Shown here one piece after another: positions 38,277-44,777 of a DNA stretch of 64,000 nucleotides. A program made the translations under genes and the position numbers. The notes under the pieces are model-generated. The model did not search any database and was not told where the DNA came from. It saw only the letters and a list, made by a program, of their open reading frames with translations. The DNA is from Halomonas sp. LBP4 (lineage in GTDB: Bacteria > Pseudomonadota > Gammaproteobacteria > Pseudomonadales > Halomonadaceae): positions 203,761 to 267,760 of the forward strand of contig NZ_PDOG01000003.1 in assembly GCF_003202205.1 (NCBI RefSeq). The letters run 5' to 3'. The number at the start of each line of letters is the position of its first letter. Position 1 is the stretch's first letter.

Positions 38277-38582
38277 TCAGATGTGGATGCCTTGGCGGCG
38301 AAGGGCGGCCCGCACCTTGGGCTCAGGATCGTGTGGCGGCGGTGGTGGCTCAGGTCGCTTCGCTCGAGGTCCCGACTTCGGCCCGGTCGACGGGCCTCCA
38401 TGAAGGTGGCAGCGACCGGACGCATACAGGTCGCGGCGGCGGCAGGGCGTCCCGGCCCTTGTTCTGGCCCCACAGCGCAGGTCGCGGCACTCCTCGGGGA
38501 AGGGCAAGCACTCGCCACGAGCACAGGCACGCGCCCATGCCCGGTATCGCTTCCGCAGCTCGGCTTGATCATCGGTGGCCAT
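38277..38582 (-). CDS. Small Cys/His 'HGG' motif protein (101 aa)
   Basis: The core reads RCGARTRAGTPCRRRDLYAS then GRCHLHGGPSTGPKSG. This CGA-x-T-x-x-G-x-PC...GRC-x-x-HGG-x-STGP pattern recurs in small phage and genomic-island proteins and looks like a zinc-binding knuckle (three Cys and a His). The N-terminus is a basic helix and the C-terminus is Pro-rich. No function is established that I know of. Confidence 0.65.
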   Translation of the reverse strand: MATDDQAELRKRYRAWARACARGECLPFPEECRDLRCGARTRAGTPCRRRDLYASGRCHLHGGPSTGPKSGPRAKRPEPPPPPHDPEPKVRAALRRQGIHI

Positions 38583-38631
38583 GTTGGACTCCTCGCGTAG
38601 TGACAGGGGAAAAACCTTCGCGCGCGTACTG

Positions 38632-38672
38632 CTCCGAAAATTCAGGGCGGCCCTTTTTATGGACTCCAGAAA
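38632..38672. repeat. Dispersed element repeat, copy 1
   Basis: This 40-base block (CTCCGAAAATTCA, then GGCGGCCC, poly-T, ATGGACTCC, AGAAA) recurs at 39767-39812. It contains degenerate versions of the iteron core (CTCCAGAAAATGGAG on the opposite strand) about 31 bases apart. The rest of 38583-38890 holds only a weak 105-aa minus-strand reading frame (38569-38886), which I do not accept as a gene. Confidence 0.55.
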
Positions 38673-38890
38673 CCCCAGCCCCCCATCTCGAACTGACGTT
38701 TTCTGACGTAGCAGCCAATGGCAGGCGGCGGGCGACTCGGACCGGCCGCGGGTCAGGATTCACGATGTTTGAGCGCGGTGCCGGCATGGGGAAGCGAGCG
38801 CAGCCGCTCTCCAACCTGACCATTACTACCAGCGGGCTGAGGAACGGCAGCCAGAAGGCGAGACCGAGTAGGGCCTCAAGGTCCATGGAG

Positions 38891-39415
38891 TCAATACTGC
38901 CGGCAGCGAATCTTGCCTTCGTAGACCTCGTAGCAGTCCACGGTTTTATTGTTCTGGTACATATCGCTCATATTGTCGTTGAACTTGTCTACCTGCCTGC
39001 CGATCGCTCCCAGCCCGGATTCAGGGTTATAGCCCGCAGCGCTGCACGACAGGTTGTGGCGGGCAAAGCCAAGCTCTAGTTCCTGTCGAGAGAGAGTGGT
39101 GGCGAACCCCACAAGGGCCGTGGGTTCCCCGCGGGCCACTGCGCGCTGATACCTTGAGCACATCGTGGAGCTTCCATGCTCGGAAAGCAGCACATCGAAG
39201 CAGGAATCCTTGTTAAAGCCTCGGCGCTCAAGCTCGCCAAGCATCAGCTCTCGACCTCCCCGCCGATACTCCCAGTCAGGATCCATTGCAGCGCGACACA
39301 ACTCGAAGTCACTAGTTTGACGAAGCTCTGAGTTTGATGCCTCGTGCACCTGCTCGGGAAGAGCTGTGCACCCTGCCAAGAGGATGGCGGCGACAAAGGT
39401 AGCGATGTGCTTCAT
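38891..39415 (-). CDS. Predicted lipoprotein of the element (174 aa)
   Basis: MKHIATFVAAILLAGCTALPE is a lipoprotein signal peptide with lipobox LAGC (Cys16). The mature part is helical with repeated SEL-type segments (SDFELCRAAMDPDWEYRRGG, LERRGFNKDSCFDVL) and several Cys. The start at 39415 is chosen over upstream codons because it gives the signal peptide; GGATGATC lies upstream. The function is unknown; a surface-exclusion or envelope role is a guess. Confidence 0.65.
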   Translation of the reverse strand: MKHIATFVAAILLAGCTALPEQVHEASNSELRQTSDFELCRAAMDPDWEYRRGGRELMLGELERRGFNKDSCFDVLLSEHGSSTMCSRYQRAVARGEPTALVGFATTLSRQELELGFARHNLSCSAAGYNPESGLGAIGRQVDKFNDNMSDMYQNNKTVDCYEVYEGKIRCRQY

Positions 39416-39586
39416 GAGATCATCCTTGTCCAAGTTGGTCCACCAAAGGTAGCTCACCTCCACATGACGCACGAGGGTATGGCGACGGCTCACGCGCGCT
39501 GTCAGCGATCTCTTACTCTCGCCAAGGCGGACAGAATCGACCACAACGTTTGCCAGGGCCGATGCTCGTCAAGGTGCAGCCAAGGG

Positions 39587-39683
39587 TCAGTGCTTACGCT
39601 TGCTCGGCTCCCGCAGCATATCCCGATACAGGAGGCTGGCCTCCTGGGGCGTCAATCTGCGTTCGCTCGGAGCGCCGGTTCAT
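39587..39683 (-). pseudogene. Frameshifted paralogue of the 42-aa EPSKRKH gene
   Basis: Read on the minus strand, the frame ending at 39587 encodes LTPQEASLLYRDMLREPSKR (plus KH). It aligns with the C-terminal half of the 42-aa protein at 37992-38120. An ATG at 39683 is in another frame (MNRRSERTQ). The 97-base length is not a multiple of three, so one indel separates start from body. Confidence 0.5.
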
Positions 39684-39766
39684 GCGCTCCTGGATGGCGA
39701 TGGCGATGTTGGGTTTTGACAGGTTCTCGGCGCCCACTTGGCGAACTGCTTGGCCCTTTTTACAGT

Positions 39767-39844
39767 CGCAGAAAATTCAATTGGCGGCCCTTTTATGGAC
39801 TCCGAAAACTCCCGTCACGAGCTCTTTTCTGGACTGCGAAAAAC
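39767..39844. repeat. Dispersed element repeat, copy 2, with a third motif
   Basis: 39767-39812 repeats the block at 38632-38672 (GAAAATTCA, GGCGGCCCTTTTATGGACTCC, GAAAA). A further related motif CTGCGAAAAACAG follows about 33 bases later. The spacing of 31-33 bases is close to three helical turns. The surrounding gap 39416-39908 holds no other gene I can support. Confidence 0.55.
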
Positions 39845-39908
39845 AGCGCAGTCTGGATGCGTACCAGTCGTGCGTACCTCTGCCTCCTTGGTCCTATGGA
39901 TGCTTGTG

Positions 39909-40214
39909 CTATTTTACCCAGCGCCCGACAAAATACAGTGCAGCCGCAACAAAGCCCCACGCAATTCGGGTTTCACTGGCATCGAGGCTAAGAATGCCGG
40001 ATACGGGGAGAGTGATGGCGGCACTGGCGATAGCAAGGATGGTCAATTGAACCACCACGGACACCAGGCTGAAGGGTCCGTTAAAGATAGACTCGACTAG
40101 CCGTGGTTTCTTGTTCAGCCCCCACCCAACTACCATGAATAAAACCAACCCAGCCAATAGCAGCATGACCAGAAAGCCGCCAGGTCCGCCCATGCCTATG
40201 CCATCGTATCTCAT
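39909..40214 (-). CDS. Small membrane protein of the element (101 aa)
   Basis: The protein starts MRYDGIGMGGPGGF and has three hydrophobic segments (about 14-35, 50-70 and 80-98). ATG 40214 follows AAGGGA at a good distance. The same frame stays open upstream to an ATG at 40382, but that extension is polar and low-complexity. It lies downstream of the Gly-rich protein gene in the same direction. I recognise no family. Confidence 0.55.
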   Translation of the reverse strand: MRYDGIGMGGPGGFLVMLLLAGLVLFMVVGWGLNKKPRLVESIFNGPFSLVSVVVQLTILAIASAAITLPVSGILSLDASETRIAWGFVAAALYFVGRWVK

Positions 40215-40368
40215 AAAGAAATCCCTTCTTGGTTTGTATGCGACATTGTGGCTGCCGCTTTGCCAGTGCTTCACGGGTCGGTGCCCTGCAGGCTGGGTAG
40301 TGGTGTGGGTGTAATTGGCCCTCATGCTGCGCAGGCTGGCTAGCGGCGGGGTAGCTTCACGGATCGCG

Positions 40369-40476
40369 TCATCGGTCAGCATCTCCACTGCGCTCCTCGG
40401 TGGCGCCCTCCAGTACCGGGCCCGGCGGGTGGTAAGGTTCAGGCAAGGGCCAATTCGGTGTCTCCGCATTGGCCAT
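40369..40476 (-). CDS. Possible 35-aa ORF after the Gly-rich protein gene
   Basis: MANAETPNWPLPEPYHPPGP begins six bases after the stop of the 404-aa gene, with AAGG four bases upstream. It is Pro-rich with no recognisable family. It is listed because it fills most of the gap to the membrane protein gene and fits the tight packing of this operon; support is weak. Confidence 0.3.
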   Translation of the reverse strand: MANAETPNWPLPEPYHPPGPVLEGATEERSGDADR

Positions 40477-40482
40477 GAAGCC

Positions 40483-41697
40483 TTAAACAAAGAAGGATTC
40501 GGCGTAGCTAGCATAGCCGTCGAAGTCGGCGAACTCGAAGTTGGGCGGGGCAATGGCGGCGGGTGCCGGCTGAGCGCTCTGGCTGGGTGTGCCGCTGGCG
40601 TACTGGCCACCTCCGCCACCCGGAGAGGCGCCAGAGGGGCCAGAGGGGCCTCCGGGTTCGTTTCCGGGAGTGCCTGGAGTGCTGGTGTCCATGCTGCCCA
40701 TGGCAAGGCCACGGCCAACGTTCTTGCCCGCGGTGGCCCCGGCCATGGTGCCAAGCGCCGCGCCGGCGGGGCCGAACGCCGCTCCCATCCGGCCGCCGAG
40801 CAGGCCGCCAGCTCGGCGGCCGGCAAAGCTGCCGATGGTGCCAACGGCCTGCTGGCCCAGGCTGTGGCCGAAGCTGTCATCGAGCGAGGTGCCGAAAGCG
40901 TCATTGAGGTCGCCAATCTCCTGCGATGCGGCGTGGGCGCGGGCCGCAGTATCCACTGCCAGGCCGGCAACCGGATTGGCCAGGCTGGCACCCAGGGCCA
41001 GGCCGCGACCGATCAGCCCAGGCTTCGCCCGCGCCTGGATGGCCTCGGGCACCCCGGCCTGTTCCAGCGACTGGGTGTGCTGGCCGCGGGTCATGGCCGC
41101 GGCCTGGGAGGCATTGGCCACGGCGCCGCCACCCGAATAGGCCGAATTCCCGTAGCCGACATTCTCCGGCCCCATCCGGGCATCCGCCTGCTCGGCGAAG
41201 CTGCCGAATGATCCATCCGTGTCCAGCGCATCGGCGAAGGAGGCAATCGCCCCGTCGGCGATGGCCCCGAAGGCGTCCAGGGCGGTGCCGCGCGCATCGG
41301 GGGTGCCGGAGGTGTTGTCGTTGGCGCCGACGGTTCGCGACCCGGCGCGGGTGTCGCCGCGCGAGGTGCCGCTGTCGACGCCACTACCCGTGTTGGTACC
41401 GCCGCCCGCGCCCATGCTGGAGCCGCGGCGACCATCGGGGGCAGTGGGCGATCCGGGGGTGTCGCGGGCGGAGCCCCCGCTGCTCGAGCCGCCCCCGGTG
41501 TTGGTGCCGCCGCTCGGCCCCATACTGGCACCGCGCCGCCCGTCGGGGGCGTTCGGTGAGCCGGGCGTATCGCGGGCGCCGCTGCGGCCAGAGCGACTGC
41601 CGGAACGCCCGCCACTGCCTCGCCCGCCAGTGCTGTTGTGGCCGCCGCCGTAGCCGCCGCCAGGGCCGGACGTGCCGACCGAATCTCCCCAGGCCAT
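40483..41697 (-). CDS. Gly/Ser-rich repeat protein with a glycine-zipper region (404 aa)
   Basis: The N-terminal third is low-complexity and contains two copies of a roughly 35-residue repeat (ARDTPGSP-x-APDGRRG-x-SMG then GGTNTG). The middle (about 140-270) is helical. The segment about 275-345 has GxxxG glycine-zipper patterns (RRAGGLLGGRMGAAFGPAG, ALGTMAGATAGKNVGRG) typical of membrane-inserting or pore proteins. The C-terminus is acidic-aromatic (FEFADFDGYASYAESFF). A phage DNA-ejection or envelope-penetrating protein would look like this, but that is only inference. It is coupled to two micro-genes upstream. Confidence 0.6.
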   Translation of the reverse strand: MAWGDSVGTSGPGGGYGGGHNSTGGRGSGGRSGSRSGRSGARDTPGSPNAPDGRRGASMGPSGGTNTGGGSSSGGSARDTPGSPTAPDGRRGSSMGAGGGTNTGSGVDSGTSRGDTRAGSRTVGANDNTSGTPDARGTALDAFGAIADGAIASFADALDTDGSFGSFAEQADARMGPENVGYGNSAYSGGGAVANASQAAAMTRGQHTQSLEQAGVPEAIQARAKPGLIGRGLALGASLANPVAGLAVDTAARAHAASQEIGDLNDAFGTSLDDSFGHSLGQQAVGTIGSFAGRRAGGLLGGRMGAAFGPAGAALGTMAGATAGKNVGRGLAMGSMDTSTPGTPGNEPGGPSGPSGASPGGGGGQYASGTPSQSAQPAPAAIAPPNFEFADFDGYASYAESFFV

Positions 41698-41698
41698 A

Positions 41699-41812
41699 TC
41701 AGTCTCCCGTGATCATGCCGTGGGACAGCAGCCCCTTGGTCATGCTGTTGACGTGACTGCCGTAGTTGTCGATCTCGCCACCTTCGTATCGAACGTCAGT
41801 GCGGAAGCTCAT
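41699..41812 (-). CDS. 37-aa protein of the element
   Basis: MSFRTDVRYEGGEIDNYGSH followed by a short helix ending LLSHGMITGD. Its start overlaps the upstream 55-aa gene (ATGA) and its stop lies one base from the ATG of the Gly-rich gene. The tight packing on both sides supports translation. No family is recognised. Confidence 0.55.
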   Translation of the reverse strand: MSFRTDVRYEGGEIDNYGSHVNSMTKGLLSHGMITGD

Positions 41813-41976
41813 GCGTGAAGCTCCTTGCGTTGCTCAGAGATGAAGACGAGCCAGCCGGCGGCCTGCACGTCGCCTTGTTCGGCCCTGTCCTGCAGGAGGC
41901 GGTAGTAGCTGCGGACGGCCCCTTGGCTGGGCTTCATGTTGCGTGCCCCCTTGGGGCGGCCTGGCTGCTTTTTCAT
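41809..41976 (-). CDS. 55-aa basic protein of the element
   Basis: MKKQPGRPKGARNMKPSQGA followed by a helical segment (VRSYYRLLQDRAEQGDVQAAGWLVFISEQRKELHA). The GRPKG-x-(R/K)-N start is an AT-hook-like basic motif common at the N-terminus of small phage terminase subunits and other phage DNA-binding proteins. It is the first gene of the left-hand unit and overlaps the next (ATGA). Confidence 0.55.
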   Translation of the reverse strand: MKKQPGRPKGARNMKPSQGAVRSYYRLLQDRAEQGDVQAAGWLVFISEQRKELHA

Positions 41977-42044
41977 GGCTATGTGTCCAGTATGGATATA
42001 TGAACAGCAATATCAGAATGCCTAGGATTTATCCATCATTTATG

Positions 42045-42064
42045 TTGGGTATCTTGTTGGGTAT
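42045..42064. repeat. Two TTGGGTAT direct repeats, integrase arm-site-like
   Basis: TTGGGTAT occurs at 42045-42052 and 42057-42064, 12 bases apart, in the gap upstream of the 55-aa gene. The complementary CCCAACA core recurs next to attL (35743-35762) and attR (about 47336-47343), which suggests a common protein such as the integrase binds here. Confidence 0.45.
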
Positions 42065-42143
42065 TTAGGAATTATCCTGCATGAGGCCCGCCGGTACTCT
42101 AGTGATGTCGGAGGAGGTGTCCGCCACTATCGCCGAGCAGGCA

Positions 42144-42166
42144 CAAAAAACCCCGCCGGAGCGGGG
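42144..42166 (-). terminator. Rho-independent terminator of the right-hand unit
   Basis: On the minus strand GCCCCGC-TCCG-GCGGGG is followed by TTTTTTGTG, immediately downstream of the 42181-42678 gene. It separates the replication side from the cargo side of the element. Confidence 0.85.
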
Positions 42167-42180
42167 CATGTTGTGCTGGG

Positions 42181-42678
42181 TCATCGTCGGTCGGCGGCGC
42201 CGTAGCTCTGCAGCTGGCCGTCGCACATCGTAACGCGGGTATGCCAGCCGCGGCGGGCATCGCGATACCACAGGTCGTCGCAGCGCCGGCCGGCGCTGAC
42301 GCTGGTCACCACGTCATTCGGCCGACCCATGATGTGGTCAACGTCTTGCCTGGCCATGCCGGGCAGCAGGGTGCCGCGGCTGCGCGCCTTCACCAGGTCG
42401 TTGCGGCTGATCCCAGCCGCTCGAGCGCGATCGCGTGTCGATTGAGGCGCCTGCACGGGCTGGCCTTGCTGGGCGCTGGCGCCGGCCTGCTGGTAGCGCC
42501 GGCCCGCGGCGCGGTTGTGCTGGATGGGCGGGGCGTCGGGTGCTTGGTAGCTAGACACACCGCTACCGCCGATCGACTGGCCGCCCGGGCATGACGACTG
42601 ATAGGAGCCGTCCGGGCAGCGCATCTGTGCCAGGGCGGCGAGGGGGAGTAGCAGTAGTGCGATTGCGATGAGTCTCAT
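42181..42678 (-). CDS. Exported protein with a BamE/SmpA-like C-terminal pattern (165 aa)
   Basis: MRLIAIALLLLPLAALAQMR is a Sec signal peptide (cleavage near ALA-QMR). A Gln/Ala-rich linker follows, then a C-terminal domain, LLPGMARQDVDHIMGRPNDV with two Cys (GRRCDDLWYRD, VTMCDGQLQSYG). The G-M-x(3)-V-x(2)-I-x-G-x-P pattern resembles the small BamE/SmpA-like fold. ATG 42678 gives the signal peptide; it is followed by a terminator. The role in the element is unknown. Confidence 0.6.
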   Translation of the reverse strand: MRLIAIALLLLPLAALAQMRCPDGSYQSSCPGGQSIGGSGVSSYQAPDAPPIQHNRAAGRRYQQAGASAQQGQPVQAPQSTRDRARAAGISRNDLVKARSRGTLLPGMARQDVDHIMGRPNDVVTSVSAGRRCDDLWYRDARRGWHTRVTMCDGQLQSYGAADRR

Positions 42679-42863
42679 CCTGGCCTCCATGTAACAGATT
42701 GTTAGGATAGCAAAGAGCCCCGGGATATGCCGGCTCCTGTTCCAGCCTGTACGCAGGCGATCAGCAGCGAGCGCGGCGCGCGACGATTTTTGCTCTCGAC
42801 CATGCCCATCACCGCCTGATCAAAGGGATTGAACCCTATACCCCATTGGTAACTTAGTAAGGT

Positions 42864-42996
42864 CTCCATTTTCTGGAGTCGTAAGCCTTCCGAAATTGGC
42901 CCAACTGCTCCATTTTCTGGAGCGTTTGCCGAGAAAGACTGTGCCGTACCGGGCAACTGCTCCATTTTCTGGAGTAAGGCACTCCATTTTCTGGAG
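42864..42996. repeat. Four iteron-like 15-bp repeats CTCCATTTTCTGGAG
   Basis: Four exact copies lie at 42864-42878, 42908-42922, 42960-42974 and 42982-42996, with offsets of 44, 52 and 22 bases, close to whole helical turns. Each copy is an interrupted palindrome (CTCCA-TTTTC-TGGAG). They lie immediately downstream of the replication-type gene. This is the layout of an iteron origin or of a phased operator array. The gap 42679-43012 holds no convincing gene otherwise. Confidence 0.8.
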
Positions 42997-43012
42997 TCGG
43001 TCAGAATCGAAA

Positions 43013-43408
43013 TCATGGACTCCACCTCCTTGGTGGCGTGTTCGTGTCGGGCACATCGAGCTTGCCGTCACACGGATCGATCGGCTGCCAGCTGAGGGCG
43101 TACAAGGCGCAACGGGCTCCCTCTCGTCCAATGAGTGCGTCCCTGGTCTTCACGACTAGCCGACGCTCCTGCAGCTGCTTGAGGGCCTTTCCAAGCGTGG
43201 TATGGGCCATGCCGCCCCAAGCCTTCATCGTCGAGTGAGTGGCCGATAGGTCGCCGTTGTTCTTCCCGTTGTACTGGCTTGCCAGGGCCATCAGCACCTT
43301 GAGAGAGGAGGGCGGGAGGCTGCGGAAATCATCGTCCTCCATGACCACCTTGGGCAGGGCGAGGTAGCCGCCTTGCCACTTGGTCTTGGCGATGCTGCGC
43401 TTCGCCAT
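43013..43408 (-). CDS. Winged-helix replication/initiation-type protein (131 aa)
   Basis: MAKRSIAKTKWQGGYLALPK, then EDDDFRSLPPSSLKVLMALA, YNGKNNGDLSATHSTM and LGKALKQLQERRLVVKTR form a winged helix-turn-helix of a kind common in plasmid, phage and island replication or copy-control genes. The end (YALSWQPIDPCDGKLD) matches the ending of that small family. ATG 43408 has GAGGGGTG upstream. The four 15-bp repeats directly after it are the natural candidate targets. Confidence 0.6.
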   Translation of the reverse strand: MAKRSIAKTKWQGGYLALPKVVMEDDDFRSLPPSSLKVLMALASQYNGKNNGDLSATHSTMKAWGGMAHTTLGKALKQLQERRLVVKTRDALIGREGARCALYALSWQPIDPCDGKLDVPDTNTPPRRWSP

Positions 43409-43412
43409 ACGA

Positions 43413-43688
43413 TCACCCCTCGCCGACGAGGTGATAGCGTTTGATCTTCTCGCCGGGCCTCGAGGGGTGGGGGTGATCCCGACCATCGATGCGGATACCC
43501 TTCCGGCGAAGATCCCTGACGGCGGCCGGCGCGTGGGCGATGCGGAGCCCCCACTGCAGTTCAGCGGCGCTCATCGGGCCTTGCTGAAGCGCCGCTAGCA
43601 CGCGGCCCATATGGCTGGTAGGATCAATCTGCGCTTTGCTATTTGAATTGGCCCCGGCTTGTCCCCGGGGCTTTTTCATGGTCGTCAT
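43413..43688 (-). CDS. Small helix-turn-helix-like protein (91 aa)
   Basis: After a basic start (MTTMKKPRGQAGANSNSKAQ) comes a winged-helix-like segment MGRVLAALQQGPMSAAELQW, then AVRDLRRKGIRIDGRDHPHP and KIKRYHLVG. This pattern is typical of small island-encoded HTH proteins that choose between reading rules for their host operon. It overlaps its upstream neighbour by four bases and is followed by the replication-type gene. Target unknown. Confidence 0.6.
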   Translation of the reverse strand: MTTMKKPRGQAGANSNSKAQIDPTSHMGRVLAALQQGPMSAAELQWGLRIAHAPAAVRDLRRKGIRIDGRDHPHPSRPGEKIKRYHLVGEG

Positions 43689-43876
43689 GGGCGCGCCTCC
43701 TTGGCATGATCCTCAAACAACCGGCGCAGTTGCCGGCGGGCCTGCTTGGCCGAATCCTCGCCGGGTTCGAGCACCAGAAGATCCAGCACACGTGCCAGCT
43801 CGGGGCCGCGATTCGGGTCAGCGACGGCCCACTGCAGGGCCTGCCACAGGTCGAAGTTCTTGCGGCTGGGGATCAT
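43685..43876 (-). CDS. 63-aa protein in the control operon
   Basis: MIPSRKNFDLWQALQWAVAD then an all-helical chain with LVLEPGEDSAKQARRQLRRL. It overlaps both neighbours with ATGA, so it is part of a coupled operon. No family is recognised. Confidence 0.55.
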   Translation of the reverse strand: MIPSRKNFDLWQALQWAVADPNRGPELARVLDLLVLEPGEDSAKQARRQLRRLFEDHAKEARP

Positions 43877-44505
43877 GCAGCACCCCCCGCCAGGCGCGGC
43901 CTCAGGTGCTGCTCGGCGTACTCGGTCAAGGCTTGCTTGCGATCCTGATAGTCCAGGCCCTGGCCGATCAGGCGTAGCTCGGCCCGGTCCATATCCCTGC
44001 GGTCACGGCCCTTGAACTCGCCGTACAGCACGCCATTGATCAGCTTGGCTTCATTCATGAAATGGTGGGGTGCGGACTGCTTGCCTTGGGCCTGGCGGGT
44101 CAGGTTGAGGGCGTCACACATACCCTGGTAGCCGATGGCGGCGGAGTCGCGAAGGTGCTGCCAATCGTCTTGGTCGCCGTGGATCAGCTTGTCGATCTGG
44201 GCGTCACACCAGACAGAAAAGCGCATATCGAGCCAGCGGGCGAAAGCAACGGCCAGCTTCGGGTGCAGCCAAGTGCCGCCATTGCGGCCGCGTGACGTGC
44301 GCACTAAATTGCGGGATTCCCCCGCATTTAAAGCAGCAGCGAGCGCGTCCATGTAGCGCTTGGTTTCCTCAACGCGCAGCCACTCGTTGGGCAGCCGATC
44401 GAATCGCTTGGCCACGTCAGTGGCGTTGATCCATCCGTCCGTATTGAAGCGGACAGGCTGGCCCTGATACTCGAAAGGGACGATGTTGGTCGCGGGGGAG
44501 GTCAT
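43873..44505 (-). CDS. KilA-N domain protein (210 aa)
   Basis: The N-terminal 110 residues form a KilA-N DNA-binding domain: PFEYQGQPVRFNTDGWINAT, DVAKRFDRLPNEWLR, then GTWLHPKLAVAFARWLDMRF and WCDAQIDKLI. The C-terminal half is helical (ALTEYAEQHLRPR). KilA-N proteins are common regulators of phages and islands. The start at 44505 has a strong GGAGGAGG and overlaps the AlpA-like gene stop by one base (TAATG). Confidence 0.85.
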   Translation of the reverse strand: MTSPATNIVPFEYQGQPVRFNTDGWINATDVAKRFDRLPNEWLRVEETKRYMDALAAALNAGESRNLVRTSRGRNGGTWLHPKLAVAFARWLDMRFSVWCDAQIDKLIHGDQDDWQHLRDSAAIGYQGMCDALNLTRQAQGKQSAPHHFMNEAKLINGVLYGEFKGRDRRDMDRAELRLIGQGLDYQDRKQALTEYAEQHLRPRLAGGAA

Positions 44506-44681
44506 TACGCCTCCTCCTTGCGGGAGGCTTCCCACGCTTCAATATCATCCAGGCGCCAGCGGGTGCAGCACTTGCTGAGCCTGACGGGTTGTGGGAAATC
44601 CCCCTCGCGGGCCCAGCGCCAAACACTGGGGACACTGACGCCATAGCGAGCGGAAAGTTGCTTTACTGTGAGATAGGTCAT
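44505..44681 (-). CDS. AlpA-type helix-turn-helix regulator/excisionase (58 aa)
   Basis: MTYLTVKQLSARYGVSVPSV then WRWAREGDFPQPVRLSKCCT and RWRLDDIEAWEASR match the AlpA/MerR-like fold used by satellite and island excision regulators. The more distal TTG start at 44711 is less likely. It is first in the coupled operon alpA-kilAN-63aa-91aa-rep, and an inverted repeat lies upstream. Confidence 0.85.
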   Translation of the reverse strand: MTYLTVKQLSARYGVSVPSVWRWAREGDFPQPVRLSKCCTRWRLDDIEAWEASRKEEA

Positions 44682-44741
44682 TTGGTTCTGCCTTGTTGCG
44701 GGTTGGTTCAAGGCAGAGAATGACGGGGTAGTCTGGTGGGG

Positions 44742-44774
44742 CAGACCTCAAGAATTCTAACTTTTTGAGGTCTG
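44742..44774. promoter_or_regulatory. 10-bp inverted repeat upstream of the AlpA-like gene
   Basis: CAGACCTCAA (44742-44751) pairs with TTGAGGTCTG (44765-44774). A second smaller one, GTCTG/CAGAC, overlaps its left arm (44731-44746). It lies between the 253-aa gene and the AlpA-like gene and could be an operator or a terminator of the former; there is no T-tract. Confidence 0.5.
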
Positions 44775-44777
44775 GCC

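Noticed and set aside
38569..38886. Minus-strand 105-codon frame with a hydrophobic start
   Set aside because: No ribosome binding site, it overlaps the HGG-motif gene start, and its second half translates the dispersed repeat; coding is not supported.
42085..42120. Possible internal att site resembling the tRNA-Ser end (GGAGGAGGTGTCCGCCA)
   Set aside because: Only the last seven bases match the att core, too few to claim a junction.
42702..43025. Minus-strand 107-codon frame across the iteron repeats
   Set aside because: Much of it is translated repeat (LQKME recurs), it overlaps the replication-type gene and it lacks a good ribosome binding site. A short real gene at 42702-42850 cannot be excluded.
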